Source: Massilia sp. W12 (GTDB lineage Bacteria > Pseudomonadota > Gammaproteobacteria > Burkholderiales > Burkholderiaceae_D). From it: DNA of 64,000 bases. Of the stretch, positions 1-6,946 are shown piece after piece. The DNA is taken from the NCBI RefSeq assembly GCF_037300705.1, contig NZ_CP147776.1, positions 5,214,857-5,278,856 on the forward strand. Reading direction: 5' to 3'. Positions within the stretch are counted from its first letter, which is position 1. The number at the start of each line of letters is the position of its first letter. The notes under the pieces were generated by a model. It saw only the letters and a list, made by a program, of their open reading frames with translations. It did no database searches and was not told where the DNA came from. Position numbers and translations under genes: made by a program.

Positions 1-1
1 C

Positions 2-196
2 TTCCATGTCGAGTTCCATGATGTGACGGGTGTAGAGCTCTCCGCCCTTGCGCCTTGGGGGCCGTCATCTTCCGTCCTGGACGTTGCCACCGGTCCGGGT
101 GAGCGCGTTACCATCACCATGCAATCGGGCGACATCCTGGTGGTTCATTCGCCTAACTATTCACTCAAGCGGACCGATCAATCGCTGCGCGATTGA
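2..196 (+). CDS. 3' end of an integron cassette gene, unknown function
   Basis: Only the last 64 codons are inside the window. The frame is open from base 2 and ends at a TGA within the following attC, the usual place for cassette genes to stop. The visible part contains VELSALAPWGPSSSV and MQSGDILVVHS, with no signal peptide or membrane segment. It resembles small single-domain hypothetical proteins common in cassette arrays, but I do not recognise the family. The last residues (from about NYSLKR) are encoded by attC sequence and are probably not functional. Confidence 0.55.
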   Translation, partial: FHVEFHDVTGVELSALAPWGPSSSVLDVATGPGERVTITMQSGDILVVHSPNYSLKRTDQSLRD

Positions 197-223
197 TGCG
201 GCCGCTTAGTTCAGGCGTTAGGT
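151..223 (+). other. attC site 1
   Basis: R'' GCCTAAC (151-157) and R' GTTAGGT (217-223) flank an imperfect palindrome whose inner arms pair as GATCAATCG / CGATTGAT. It has the architecture and orientation of an integron attC with crossover after the first G of R'. Confidence 0.85.
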
Positions 224-297
224 GCTTTGAAGCTCATGGCTACTCTCGTGAAAACCACAACAGGCCAAATACTTCATTCCAGCGGATCGCCTAAGGC

Positions 298-1803
298 CAT
301 TCCATTACACACAACTCAGTCTTGCAATGCGCCCATCTCGCGTAGAGTCCTGATTGTCTGAGCCGAAACTTGAACATCCTGTAGACCTCGCCAGATTGTT
401 TTCACGCCAGGCTCCCCGTCATGTTTTCGTGCGAGAAAACCGCCGACACGGGCTACCATGCGCAACACCTCGTTCAAGCCCGGCATAGCGGGCGCCTTCT
501 TTTTATTGAGCAGATAAGCCGCTCGGATTTCGTCGGGATCGAAGAACAAAGTGGCGTCGAGATCCGGACAGGTACGTCCCTTACGCATCAGGTACGCGAT
601 ACGCCAGGCCACCACCATAAACAGCGCCAGCGCCCGCTCCAGCCGGGCCATGGTGGACAGTTGCAGTTCTTCGACTTCACAGCCATTCTTGAGCACATTG
701 AAAAAGATCTCAATTTCCCAGCGCGCGCGATACCAGTCGATCAGTTCGCTGGCGTCGGCCAAGGTTTCCGCGCGGCGGTTGGTCAGCAAGCGCCATTCCA
801 CCGGTTTGATGCCCGTCGGCGGCTGCACTTCGGATGCTACGATGCAGGTCGCCTCGATCTTGCCGCGCTTGCCATCACGCAGCAGAACGCGCTTGGCCCA
901 CACCTGCTGACGTACCTGGCGCGCCCTTTGCTTGCCGCGCCCGGCCATGATGAAGCTGATCTCGCCCAGCGGCATACCGGCCGTGGTTTCAGGCCACAGG
1001 CGTTTGCTTTCGCCGTCAGCCAGACAGCGATCATGCTTGGCGCGCACCAGCCAATCGGCAGGCGTGCCCAATTCGGCTGCGCGCCGCAGCATTCCCATCA
1101 TGTCCGCTTCGCGGTCAGCCACATACACCAGACGGGTATTGGGCAACTGGGTCGCCTGCTCGGCGACCCGCTCGTAGCCCTCTATCCAGCGTTCACTCTC
1201 TTTTACGCTGGCGGGGCGCTTGCCGTCAGCGCCACGCTCTTCACGCGCCCACATCCAGCCATCGAGCAGGCCCAGCGGCTCACGCTCTGGCGACACCGCG
1301 TAGGTCGGATGCACATACATGCCGCGCCGCGCTTCGTAGTTGAGCGGGCCGAGGCCGTCGATGTTTTGGCCGCTGAAGTCCAGTTCGGTGGTGTCCTGAA
1401 TGCACAGAATAACCTTCTGCGTCGCCATGCGTTCCATGGTGCGCGCCCAATGTGGCGCCAGAATGCCATCCCATGTCACCTCCGGATTGGCCATAAAGCG
1501 GTAGGCCGCTTGCGTCTCCGTCCAGTTGTCGCATGCTTCGGGAATGCTGGCCTTCGGTTTGGTCGCGAATGTTTCCATCAATTTTCTCGCCCTGTTGTTA
1601 AGGCGGGCATCGCCAAGATCGAGTCCGCCAAACTCATCGTCGGTCCAACTCTGTGCTGCTTGCTTTCTGCTCACGTGCGCCGCCCAAAAGATGTGAGTAA
1701 ACGCGAAATCCGGTAAGTTTACAAGCGGGCGTGCAACTCATTGAATGTAAACGGATTTCTGGCCGCGTTCAGGGCGTCCTGCGGAGATGTGTGTAATGGA
1801 ATG
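298..1803 (-). mobile_element. IS4-family insertion sequence, complete (1506 bp)
   Basis: The terminal inverted repeats begin CATTCCATTACACACA at both ends (298-313 and complement of 1788-1803), a 16-base perfect match with further partial match inward. The element is flanked by a 9-bp direct repeat GCCTAAGGC (289-297 and 1804-1812), the target duplication expected for the IS50-like branch of IS4. One intact transposase gene fills the minus strand. Intact gene, intact ends and an exact target duplication suggest a recent, potentially active insertion. The target is itself a palindrome (attC apical loop). Confidence 0.9.
316..1674 (-). CDS. IS4-family (Tn5/IS50-like) DDE transposase
   Basis: The 452-aa protein catalyses cut-and-paste transposition of the element around it. 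The N-terminal part (about residues 10-75) resembles the Tn5-type DNA-binding domain. Candidate catalytic residues are Asp94 in CIQDTTEL, Asp187 in VYVADREAD, and Glu322 inside the IS4 signature Y-x2-R-x3-E-x6-K (Tyr315, Arg318, Glu322, Lys329). The length fits the family and no frameshift is present, so it should be functional. A long plus-strand frame over the same bases is only a shadow of this GC-rich gene. Confidence 0.93.
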   Translation of the reverse strand: MSRKQAAQSWTDDEFGGLDLGDARLNNRARKLMETFATKPKASIPEACDNWTETQAAYRFMANPEVTWDGILAPHWARTMERMATQKVILCIQDTTELDFSGQNIDGLGPLNYEARRGMYVHPTYAVSPEREPLGLLDGWMWAREERGADGKRPASVKESERWIEGYERVAEQATQLPNTRLVYVADREADMMGMLRRAAELGTPADWLVRAKHDRCLADGESKRLWPETTAGMPLGEISFIMAGRGKQRARQVRQQVWAKRVLLRDGKRGKIEATCIVASEVQPPTGIKPVEWRLLTNRRAETLADASELIDWYRARWEIEIFFNVLKNGCEVEELQLSTMARLERALALFMVVAWRIAYLMRKGRTCPDLDATLFFDPDEIRAAYLLNKKKAPAMPGLNEVLRMVARVGGFLARKHDGEPGVKTIWRGLQDVQVSAQTIRTLREMGALQD

Positions 1804-1839
1804 GCCTAAGGCGCCCGCTGAACTCACACGTTAGCCGCT

Positions 1840-2466
1840 ATGAACTCACTGGAACTTCATGTGGCTGGAGCCACCGTAAAGCACGAAAGCCCCTTTGCAT
1901 CGTTAGTAGTGCCCACGGATTTTGAACCTCTTCCCGCTGAGATTCGGGAAAGTTGGGTAAAGCCACTTTACTTTGGGCTTGGCAAATCAAGCGCACAAGA
2001 GCTCATTAAAAACAATTTGCACCTAGCAACGCCAGCACTAATATCTAGGCTACTTCAGCAATTCGATTGGCGCTCTCGGACATGCGGCACTCTGCTTGCA
2101 ATACTTACCGAACAGTCTCAATTTCTAGATCAGATAGGAAAACTGTTGCTGAGAAGCGATGTTTGTTATGCAGGTAGCACATATTGTTTAGCTCTTGCTG
2201 AATTTAACGAACCCCAGTCCGTTGAGTACTTGGAAAAATATTTAGCCTACTACTTAAAGCAAAAGGACCTTTGGTTCGACCAGGGCCAAGCGATATCTGC
2301 CCTTATGTATTTAGATGCGATTAATTCAACGAAAAACTCAGATAAATATCGTTCCGATTGGTCTGCTTTCATAGAAAACAAGCCAAACTGGAACCTAGAA
2401 GCCGAGTTTTCACGCTTCGGAGAACGTATTGAACAAGTCCATTCGCTCAAGCAAGCGCGCGGCTAA
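1840..2466 (+). CDS. DUF6000 family cassette protein
   Basis: The 208-aa soluble protein has the pattern I associate with DUF6000: an aromatic and charged N-terminal part, FDWRSRTCG near residue 76, then LLRSDVCYAGSTYCLALA, a YLEKYLAYYL helix, and DQGQAISALMYLD. The family's function is unknown; its alpha-helical repeat-like build is inference. The ATG lies 4 bases after R' of the previous attC, and the TAA overlaps R'' of the next, so this is a canonical one-gene cassette with no room for its own promoter. Base composition is clearly lower in GC than the chromosomal genes to the right. Confidence 0.75.
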   Translation: MNSLELHVAGATVKHESPFASLVVPTDFEPLPAEIRESWVKPLYFGLGKSSAQELIKNNLHLATPALISRLLQQFDWRSRTCGTLLAILTEQSQFLDQIGKLLLRSDVCYAGSTYCLALAEFNEPQSVEYLEKYLAYYLKQKDLWFDQGQAISALMYLDAINSTKNSDKYRSDWSAFIENKPNWNLEAEFSRFGERIEQVHSLKQARG

Positions 2467-2530
2467 CCCTTCGCTTAAGCGGACCAGCCAAAGCTGCGCT
2501 TTGTCTGCCCGCTTAGCTCAAACGTTGGGC
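2461..2530 (+). other. attC site 3
   Basis: R'' GGCTAAC (2461-2467) overlaps the stop codon of the preceding gene; R' is GTTGGGC (2524-2530). The arms contain AAGCGGAC / GCCCGCTTAG and an inner CAAAGC / GCTTTG pair. Confidence 0.85.
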
Positions 2531-2535
2531 CTCAC

Positions 2536-3102
2536 ATGAATGATCTGCTCAAGCTTGCCGCTCAAGTCCGAGAGCATTACATCAAGGCGCTACTCGCATC
2601 TTTCGCTGAATTCAACGGCGCATACTCACCTTCTGCTTTGGAGGTGATGTTTGAGCTTCAGCGTCAGGCATCGCTTCCGTACCGGCTGTACCGAGCTGAT
2701 ATGGCTGCAAACGTAAGCGGCCAAGCGAAGCTCCAAGAAGTCAACCCATCTACTCACCTCAGCTTCGAACCCTTTAAGCTAGACACCGGGAACGGCTTGG
2801 TTGCTGCTGTTCATCCAGTAGTGTGGAATGACGTGAGTATCAAGACCGATGTAAGGCTCCCCGATGGTGAAATCGAAGCTTGGGCAATGCAATGGCTAGA
2901 CATGGACGACCTCCATGCTCAAGATGAGAACGGACTACAAGGCGTTATCCATTCAATACTCCGTGATGACACGGGCGACGAAGGTACCGAACTCACCATT
3001 GACTTTGGTTCCGCACCTGTGGGGGCACTGCACGATCTTCTTAGTGTTCTGCACAAGTGTGGCGTGTCGTACATCACCATTCACTCGGGTAGCGTGCAAT
3101 GA
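2536..3102 (+). CDS. cassette-encoded hypothetical protein
   Basis: The 188-aa predicted soluble protein begins 5 bases after an attC core. I do not recognise a family. It has a helical N-terminus (LKLAAQVREHYIKALL), then alternating charged and hydrophobic strands, and two acidic stretches (WLDMDDLHAQDENG and DDTGDEGTEL). No signal peptide, membrane segment or cysteine motif is visible. It stands alone between two attC sites and its stop is 1 base before the next R'', so expression would depend on read-through from upstream. Confidence 0.7.
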   Translation: MNDLLKLAAQVREHYIKALLASFAEFNGAYSPSALEVMFELQRQASLPYRLYRADMAANVSGQAKLQEVNPSTHLSFEPFKLDTGNGLVAAVHPVVWNDVSIKTDVRLPDGEIEAWAMQWLDMDDLHAQDENGLQGVIHSILRDDTGDEGTELTIDFGSAPVGALHDLLSVLHKCGVSYITIHSGSVQ

Positions 3103-3103
3103 G

Positions 3104-3170
3104 GCCCAACCATTCAATCCACCGGACCTGCGCAAAGAGCCGCGCAGGCCGGTGATTTCAAACGTTAAAC
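3104..3170 (+). other. attC site 4
   Basis: R'' GCCCAAC (3104-3110), R' GTTAAAC (3164-3170). The arms CACCGG / CCGGTG and CCTGCGC / GCGCAGG give an almost perfect hairpin. Confidence 0.85.
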
Positions 3171-3175
3171 AGCAA

Positions 3176-3472
3176 ATGGCTACGCCTCACGAATCGGAAA
3201 TAATTCCTTCCACTATTGAGTGCGCTCGCCACATGCGAGACGGCGGAATTGACGCGATGGCAGCACTAAATGAGGCATTGCGGGATGCGATAGCCGATCT
3301 GCAGCAGCAGGACTCACGGGCGATCAAGCTCGCATTTGCCCATGCCATGGCTGAGATCTCAGAAAAAATCATCAATCCCGCAGTGCACGCCTTCCCCGAG
3401 CTTGAACCAAATGAAGAAATATGGAAGTCGGTGGCAAAAGCTCGTGCAGTGGCGCGTGCAAATGCTGTTTAA
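3176..3472 (+). CDS. cassette-encoded small helical protein, unknown
   Basis: This is a 98-aa protein. The ATG at 3176 is chosen because it lies 5 bases after the attC core, whereas upstream in-frame starts would read through the attC. The sequence is alanine-rich and predicted helical (IDAMAALNEALRDAIADL, then ISEKIINPAVHAF). No known motif, signal peptide or membrane segment is seen. The TAA overlaps R'' of the next attC. Function unknown. Confidence 0.65.
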   Translation: MATPHESEIIPSTIECARHMRDGGIDAMAALNEALRDAIADLQQQDSRAIKLAFAHAMAEISEKIINPAVHAFPELEPNEEIWKSVAKARAVARANAV

Positions 3473-3524
3473 CCTTTCAATGCACCGGATCGCCTGCGGC
3501 GGCCGGTGATTTCAAACGTTAGGC
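3467..3524 (+). other. attC site 5
   Basis: R'' GTTTAAC (3467-3473), R' GTTAGGC (3518-3524). The arms GCACCGGATCGCC / GGCGGCCGGTG follow the common attC type of this array. Confidence 0.85.
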
Positions 3525-3530
3525 CCCTCT

Positions 3531-3863
3531 ATGCCGTATGTGCTGTGTCCCGTTTGTGCTTCGACGTATCACCTGAGCATCAGGGGAAGCCCGGAGGCTT
3601 GGGAGAAGGAGCATGTGACCGAAAGATCACCGAATGGAATGCCGCTACTGAAATGCATTCGGTGCTGGGTCGAATTGCGCCCTGGCCATCGCGTCACCAT
3701 TCGGTCAGTACCAGATGAATGTGCGGGCCAACTGGTGGTGGGCCAGGAGGGTGTCGTTTCGTCCACAACGGCCGACTCCTTCAACATCACCTTTGGTGCG
3801 GCTTCAGCTACATTTCGCCGGGAGCAGTTGTTCTATGTTGTGGGCCAACCACCCTTGGCCTAA
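3531..3863 (+). CDS. cassette-encoded small zinc-ribbon-like protein
   Basis: The 110-aa protein has two Cys pairs, CPVC near residue 6 and CIRCW near residue 42, spaced as in a small zinc ribbon. A beta-rich C-terminal part with GHRVTIRSVPDE and GQEGVVSSTTADSFNI reads like a KOW or SH3-type barrel, which is inference. There is no signal peptide. The ATG lies 6 bases after the attC core and the TAA is inside the next attC. It is one of at least four Cys-pair proteins in this array. Exact role unknown. Confidence 0.65.
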   Translation: MPYVLCPVCASTYHLSIRGSPEAWEKEHVTERSPNGMPLLKCIRCWVELRPGHRVTIRSVPDECAGQLVVGQEGVVSSTTADSFNITFGAASATFRREQLFYVVGQPPLA

Positions 3864-3921
3864 CAATTCGCTGCAGGCACGACGGCCCTGACGGGCCGCG
3901 GCCTGAGCTCAAACGTTAGGC
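3858..3921 (+). other. attC site 6
   Basis: R'' GCCTAAC (3858-3864), R' GTTAGGC (3915-3921). The arms GGCCCTGACGGGCC form the apical hairpin. Confidence 0.85.
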
Positions 3922-4097
3922 GTCAAGTCGCTGTTCGCCGTATTGTTCTGGTATATTTCAGCTCTTACCTGCGCCAAAGTCCGTCGCCATTGCTGGCTTG
4001 GCATCACGCAGTGCAAGGTTTTTATTTCCGGCAGCTTTACTTTGCGAGGGCGCTTTGGCTGGTTTTCAATTCACAAAGGCTGTTGCCTCATCAAGCA
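3922..4097 (+). repeat. recurrent ORF-poor cassette, copy A of 8
   Basis: This 176-bp block recurs eight times in the array. It carries an extended -10-like TGGTATATT (3949-3957), then a hairpin CTT(G)GCAT-loop-GTGCAAG (3997-4017) followed by five T residues (4019-4023), then a second hairpin GGCTGTTG / CAAGCAGCC touching the attC. Two overlapping short frames are open here: a 65-codon one from ATG 3943, and one ending HQAA at the R'' stop. Neither is preserved in all copies. It may encode a small RNA or act as a mobile promoter; this is inference. Confidence 0.8.
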
Positions 4098-4155
4098 GCC
4101 TAACCCGTCGTTCCAGCGGATCGCCTGCGGCGCCCGCTGAACTCACACGTTAGGC
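4098..4155 (+). other. attC site 7
   Basis: R'' GCCTAAC (4098-4104), R' GTTAGGC (4149-4155). This is the array's dominant 58-bp attC type, with arms CCAGCGGATCGCC / GGCGCCCGCTG. Confidence 0.9.
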
Positions 4156-4161
4156 GCCGAA

Positions 4162-4461
4162 ATGAAGCACGTGTATCTCTACGGCGGTGCCGCAAAGTTC
4201 GATGGATCTGGTTCTTTCGAGTGGCACGGTCCGGATGTCGGTTCAACTCACAAGCTGATCCTCTTTCTGTCTCAGGATACGGACGAACCTCGACAGGATT
4301 TGGCTATCCGCGAGCTTGCTTGTTTCGGCTTCTGCGAAATTCAAATTGGTGTGGGTAAGCCGATTCATGTCGAAGCGCTCAATGATCCGCAAATGCACGC
4401 GTTTCAGCGCCACTACGAGGGAGCCATCGAAGATGGATGCTCGGTCGTTTGGTATCCGTAG
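4162..4461 (+). CDS. cassette-encoded hypothetical protein
   Basis: The 99-aa soluble protein looks alpha/beta, with VYLYGGAAKFDGSG at the N-terminus, KLILFLSQDTDEP, and a C-terminal DGCSVVWYP. I do not recognise the family. It starts 6 bases after an attC core and directly follows repeat-cassette copy A, whose -10-like motif lies about 200 bases upstream. No signal peptide, membrane segment or metal motif is visible. Confidence 0.7.
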   Translation: MKHVYLYGGAAKFDGSGSFEWHGPDVGSTHKLILFLSQDTDEPRQDLAIRELACFGFCEIQIGVGKPIHVEALNDPQMHAFQRHYEGAIEDGCSVVWYP

Positions 4462-4479
4462 GCTTCCGCCAAAAGCGGC

Positions 4480-4590
4480 GCCTAACCAGGCGCTCAACCG
4501 GACCCGCAACGGCACGCCGCCTTCGGGCCTCATTTCATTCTGGCCCTGCGGCGCCCTGCCGCCGCGGGCCGGTTAGCTTCAACGTTAGCC
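4480..4590 (+). other. attC site 8, long type
   Basis: R'' GCCTAAC (4480-4486), R' GTTAGCC (4584-4590). At 111 bp it is about twice the usual length; the long variable terminal structure includes GGGCCTCATTTCATTCTGGCCC. A near-copy occurs at 9979-10089. Confidence 0.85.
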
Positions 4591-4602
4591 ATCATATCCG
4601 CC

Positions 4603-4878
4603 ATGCCAATAACGAAACAGATTCACCCTCTATTCCTCATTACTGCTGCAATTTGGCTGTCAGTTTCACTCTTTGTTGCGGGTGGAGTGCTTTATATTGA
4701 GTGGATTCATAATCCTCAAGGTGAATTCCATGACATTACAGGCATTAATTGGGGCAATTGGTTGCCTACAGGTGCCATATTATTTGTCATTACCGGCGGC
4801 CCTCTACCGCTAATATTCCTGCTTTTATATTTAACTTTGAAAGTTAAAATTTGTGGTTGCCATAAGAATAATGGCTAA
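4603..4878 (+). CDS. cassette-encoded small membrane protein, two TM segments
   Basis: The 91-aa protein has two clear hydrophobic segments, about residues 9-30 (LFLITAAIWLSVSLFVAGGV) and 55-80 (LPTGAILFVITGGPLPLIFL), so it should be an inner-membrane protein. The N-terminus is short and the tail is basic with a Cys-x-Cys (KICGCHKNNG). The family is unknown. The gene is AT-richer than the chromosomal genes in this window. Its TAA lies in R'' of the next attC. Confidence 0.7.
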   Translation: MPITKQIHPLFLITAAIWLSVSLFVAGGVLYIEWIHNPQGEFHDITGINWGNWLPTGAILFVITGGPLPLIFLLLYLTLKVKICGCHKNNG

Positions 4879-4965
4879 CCCCTCGTTCAACACGGACAGT
4901 CAACAAGGCCGAGCGCTTTGCTCATTTTCCTCCTTGTCGCCTGCCGGTTAACTCAAACGTTAGGT
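4873..4965 (+). other. attC site 9
   Basis: R'' GGCTAAC (4873-4879), R' GTTAGGT (4959-4965). The 93-bp site has a long, imperfectly paired centre. Confidence 0.8.
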
Positions 4966-4975
4966 CTCAATAGCC

Positions 4976-5362
4976 ATGACCGGAACTTTGGAAGATCTCG
5001 GGTGGCCTGAAGCCGAGCTTTTTGACATGGCGCTCGAAGATGGTGTTTTTAGCTTCAAGATGCTTGATCTACTGGCCTATAGCGATCCTTTGAAGTACGA
5101 AGTGGTGCTGGTCATGGTGAAAGGCATTGATTCGCTACATATCTCTATGACACAGTACCGTAATGGTCGGTTCGAGGCGAAATTTATGCCGATTCAGATT
5201 GGGCGGCAGAGCGAGGATGATCAAGGATTTGAGGGGGTCTCCCTAGCTGACCCCTTCACCGGCGCCAAAGCAGAGCAGTTTTGGGTGTCCGGCAGCTTGC
5301 GCGCGACTGATATTTCATTACGGAGGACAGGAGAATTTCGGTTCAAGCAGCGTGCTTACTAA
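4976..5362 (+). CDS. cassette-encoded hypothetical protein
   Basis: The 128-aa predicted soluble, mostly beta protein begins MTGTLEDLGWPEAEL and contains EVVLVMVKGIDSLHISM and a C-terminal RATDISLRRTGEFRF. I do not recognise the family. The gene begins 10 bases after an attC core and ends 5 bases before the next R'', a one-gene cassette. Its size and strand-rich build would fit an immunity-type protein, but nothing specific shows this. Confidence 0.65.
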   Translation: MTGTLEDLGWPEAELFDMALEDGVFSFKMLDLLAYSDPLKYEVVLVMVKGIDSLHISMTQYRNGRFEAKFMPIQIGRQSEDDQGFEGVSLADPFTGAKAEQFWVSGSLRATDISLRRTGEFRFKQRAY

Positions 5363-5367
5363 CAGAG

Positions 5368-5437
5368 ACCTAACCTTTCGCTGCAGCCGACCCGCGCCAG
5401 CTGCGCTGGCTTGGTCGGCTGAGCTCCAACGTTAGGC
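5368..5437 (+). other. attC site 10
   Basis: R'' ACCTAAC (5368-5374), R' GTTAGGC (5431-5437). The arms GCAGCCGAC / GTCGGCTGAGC and the inner GCCAGCTGCGCTGGC hairpin are clear. Confidence 0.85.
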
Positions 5438-5613
5438 GTCAAGTCGCTGTTCGCCGTATTGTTCTGGTATATTTCAGCTCTTACCTGCGCCAAAGCCCGT
5501 CGCCATTGCTGGCTTGGCATCACGCAGTGCAAGGTTTTTATTTCCGGTAGCGCTATTTTGCGAGGACGCTTTGGCTGGTTTTCAATTCACAGAGGCTGTT
5601 GCCTCATCAAGCA
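5438..5613 (+). repeat. recurrent ORF-poor cassette, copy B of 8
   Basis: It is nearly identical to copy A over the -10-like motif and the terminator-like hairpin. The ATG frame stays open, but the alternative frame ending at R'' has a TAG (from CGGCAG to CGGTAG). It lies directly upstream of the DUF6210 cassette. Confidence 0.8.
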
Positions 5614-5671
5614 GCCTAACCCGACGTTCCAGCGGATCGCCTGCGGCGCCCGCTGAGCTCACACGTTAGCT
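5614..5671 (+). other. attC site 11
   Basis: R'' GCCTAAC (5614-5620), R' GTTAGCT (5665-5671). Dominant 58-bp type. Confidence 0.88.
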
Positions 5672-5682
5672 GAAACAACGAA

Positions 5683-6093
5683 ATGAAAATCTGTTTATAC
5701 AATCTAGAGCAGGTAGGCATCATCATTTTGGATGACCGAGGGCTTCTGTATTTTAATCAAGCTGGTGGAACTGCTTGTTTGCAGCCATCGGCTAAAGGGT
5801 ATTTTGTTCCCATTTCTAATGGTCCACCGTTAGATCAACCGGAACTGGCGTTGGATGTCAAATTGACAGAAGTGACGCAAGATTTGGTTGGACTCAATCC
5901 CGCGGTGGCGCAGGAAATCAATCTGCTTTTGATGGAGGTTTCCTCTAGCGATCGCTATGAGGTAGATCTAAGCAAATTGGCCCTATCCAGCGAAGCTTGG
6001 GTGTATGTCAGGGTTTATCCGCAAGGTAACTACAGCACATATGGCGCTTCAGAGCCTTTTGAAGCGATTTTAACCTGGCCTAATAGTGATTAA
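5683..6093 (+). CDS. DUF6210 family cassette protein
   Basis: This is a 136-aa protein. The order of motifs fits my memory of DUF6210: an early strand with GIIILDDRGLLYFNQ, then GGTACLQPSAKGYFVPI, a helix after LVGLNPAVAQEINLLL, and a near-terminal SSEAWVYVRV followed by EAILTWPNSD. The family's function is unknown. The protein looks cytoplasmic. The gene begins 11 bases after an attC core downstream of repeat copy B and stops just before the next attC. Confidence 0.7.
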   Translation: MKICLYNLEQVGIIILDDRGLLYFNQAGGTACLQPSAKGYFVPISNGPPLDQPELALDVKLTEVTQDLVGLNPAVAQEINLLLMEVSSSDRYEVDLSKLALSSEAWVYVRVYPQGNYSTYGASEPFEAILTWPNSD

Positions 6094-6094
6094 C

Positions 6095-6153
6095 AGCCAA
6101 CAAGTCTTCAAGCGGAGCTCGCTACGCGCGCCCGCTTAACTCCGGCGTTAGGC
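6095..6153 (+). other. attC site 12
   Basis: The R'' region is AGCCAAC (6095-6101), which departs from the RYYYAAC rule at one position; R' is GTTAGGC (6147-6153). The arms TCAAGCGGAGC / GCCCGCTTAACT pair well. Confidence 0.78.
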
Positions 6154-6184
6154 GTCTTTTTTCTCTGCTCCTTGGAGTAATCGA

Positions 6185-6415
6185 GTGCAAATTTTTTTGG
6201 CAATTGTTGTTATTCTCTTTGCTTGGATAGCTTGGTATCAATTGTTGTCACGAATTATGTTTCGCTCTCGGCTTAAGCGATGGGAGCGCATGGAAGACAT
6301 GATGAATGAAGGAAATCAAACAAGCATCATTCTCCTCATAAGTGGTATTTGTGGGTTGTTTAGCGCTCCTTTTTTCATGGAAGCCGGAAGTTTTCTGTTT
6401 GTCTTTGTTCAATGA
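6185..6415 (+). CDS. cassette-encoded small membrane protein, two TM segments
   Basis: The 76-aa protein has a GTG start at 6185, supported by CTTGGAG about 10 bases upstream. Two hydrophobic segments (about residues 2-22 and 48-72) flank a basic middle region RSRLKRWERMEDMMNEG. I do not recognise the family. It is AT-rich. Unusually, only 9 bases separate its stop from the next gene, with no attC between, so this cassette carries two genes or has lost an attC. Confidence 0.6.
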   Translation: MQIFLAIVVILFAWIAWYQLLSRIMFRSRLKRWERMEDMMNEGNQTSIILLISGICGLFSAPFFMEAGSFLFVFVQ

Positions 6416-6424
6416 GCGCAAACC

Positions 6425-6919
6425 ATGGCGAAGTTGAATCCCTTTAGCCTTCCCGAGCCGGAGGACGACTCCGATAGGAAACTTCTTTCAGACATTGGAG
6501 AATTTGGATGGCACGTTGTAGGTATTCACGAAGAAGAAAACAGCCCTCGCTTCGCTTTCACCGTCGGCTTGTACTATCAGTACCTACACCCCGAAATCAT
6601 GATCATGGGCTTGCCTCATGAAGTAGCTCACGCGCTATTGGTAAGTGTTCAAAGCATCACCCATAAGGGCGGCTACATCCAACCATGGAGCGCAGTCGAA
6701 GAGATTGCGAGTTTTCCGCTAGTGGCGGTTCCTATTCACTTCAGTCACTACAAAGAGCATCTTGGCTACGGAATGTGGTTCTACAAGTCACTTCCAGAAC
6801 CGTTCCCCGCAATCCAATTGGTCTGGCCTGATAAGGCCGGTGTTTTTCCCTGGCAAGATGGATACGACCAAAGGTACTTCCAGCTACAAAGGGTGCTGTG
6901 TGAAGAGCAAGCGCTCTAA
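6425..6919 (+). CDS. DUF4262 domain cassette protein
   Basis: The 164-aa protein shows the DUF4262 pattern: DIGEFGWHVVGIHEEE, then FAFTVGLYYQYLHPEIMIMG, LGYGMWFYK, and IQLVWPDKAGVFPWQDGYD. The family is cytoplasmic and of unknown function, widespread in bacteria and often in mobile contexts. It is full length. The gene shares its cassette with the small membrane protein just upstream. Its TAA overlaps the R'' of a badly truncated attC, so the downstream gene is nearly fused into the same unit. Confidence 0.85.
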   Translation: MAKLNPFSLPEPEDDSDRKLLSDIGEFGWHVVGIHEEENSPRFAFTVGLYYQYLHPEIMIMGLPHEVAHALLVSVQSITHKGGYIQPWSAVEEIASFPLVAVPIHFSHYKEHLGYGMWFYKSLPEPFPAIQLVWPDKAGVFPWQDGYDQRYFQLQRVLCEEQAL

Positions 6920-6939
6920 CCAGTTCGTCAACGTCAGGT
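6914..6939 (+). other. attC site 13, truncated remnant
   Basis: R'' CTCTAAC (6914-6920) and an R'-like GTCAGGT (6933-6939) are only 26 bases apart end to end. The arms and apical loop are missing and the core differs from GTTRRRY, so this site should not fold or recombine. Confidence 0.6.
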
Positions 6940-6946
6940 TTCACAA

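Larger units (their letters stand above)
269..1836 (+). other. attC site 2, split by an IS4-family insertion
   Basis: The left half (269-297) and right half (1804-1836, R' GTTAGCC at 1830-1836) join into the standard attC of this array once the insertion and one copy of the 9-bp target are removed. R'' is degenerate (GGCCAAAT). The break lies exactly in the apical loop that separates the two attC arms. The very short cassette in front (224-268) has no gene of its own apart from a short frame from 236 that runs into the attC. Confidence 0.75.

Noticed and set aside
421-1716. Long plus-strand open frame opposite the transposase
   Set aside because: Shadow of the GC-rich transposase gene; no start site or family match, whereas the minus-strand protein has a full DDE/YREK signature.
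3943-4140. 65-aa protein MFWYISALTC... from the repeat cassette as a real gene
   Set aside because: The frame is broken in four of eight copies by stops or shifts, and it ends in attC sequence; kept as a repeat instead.
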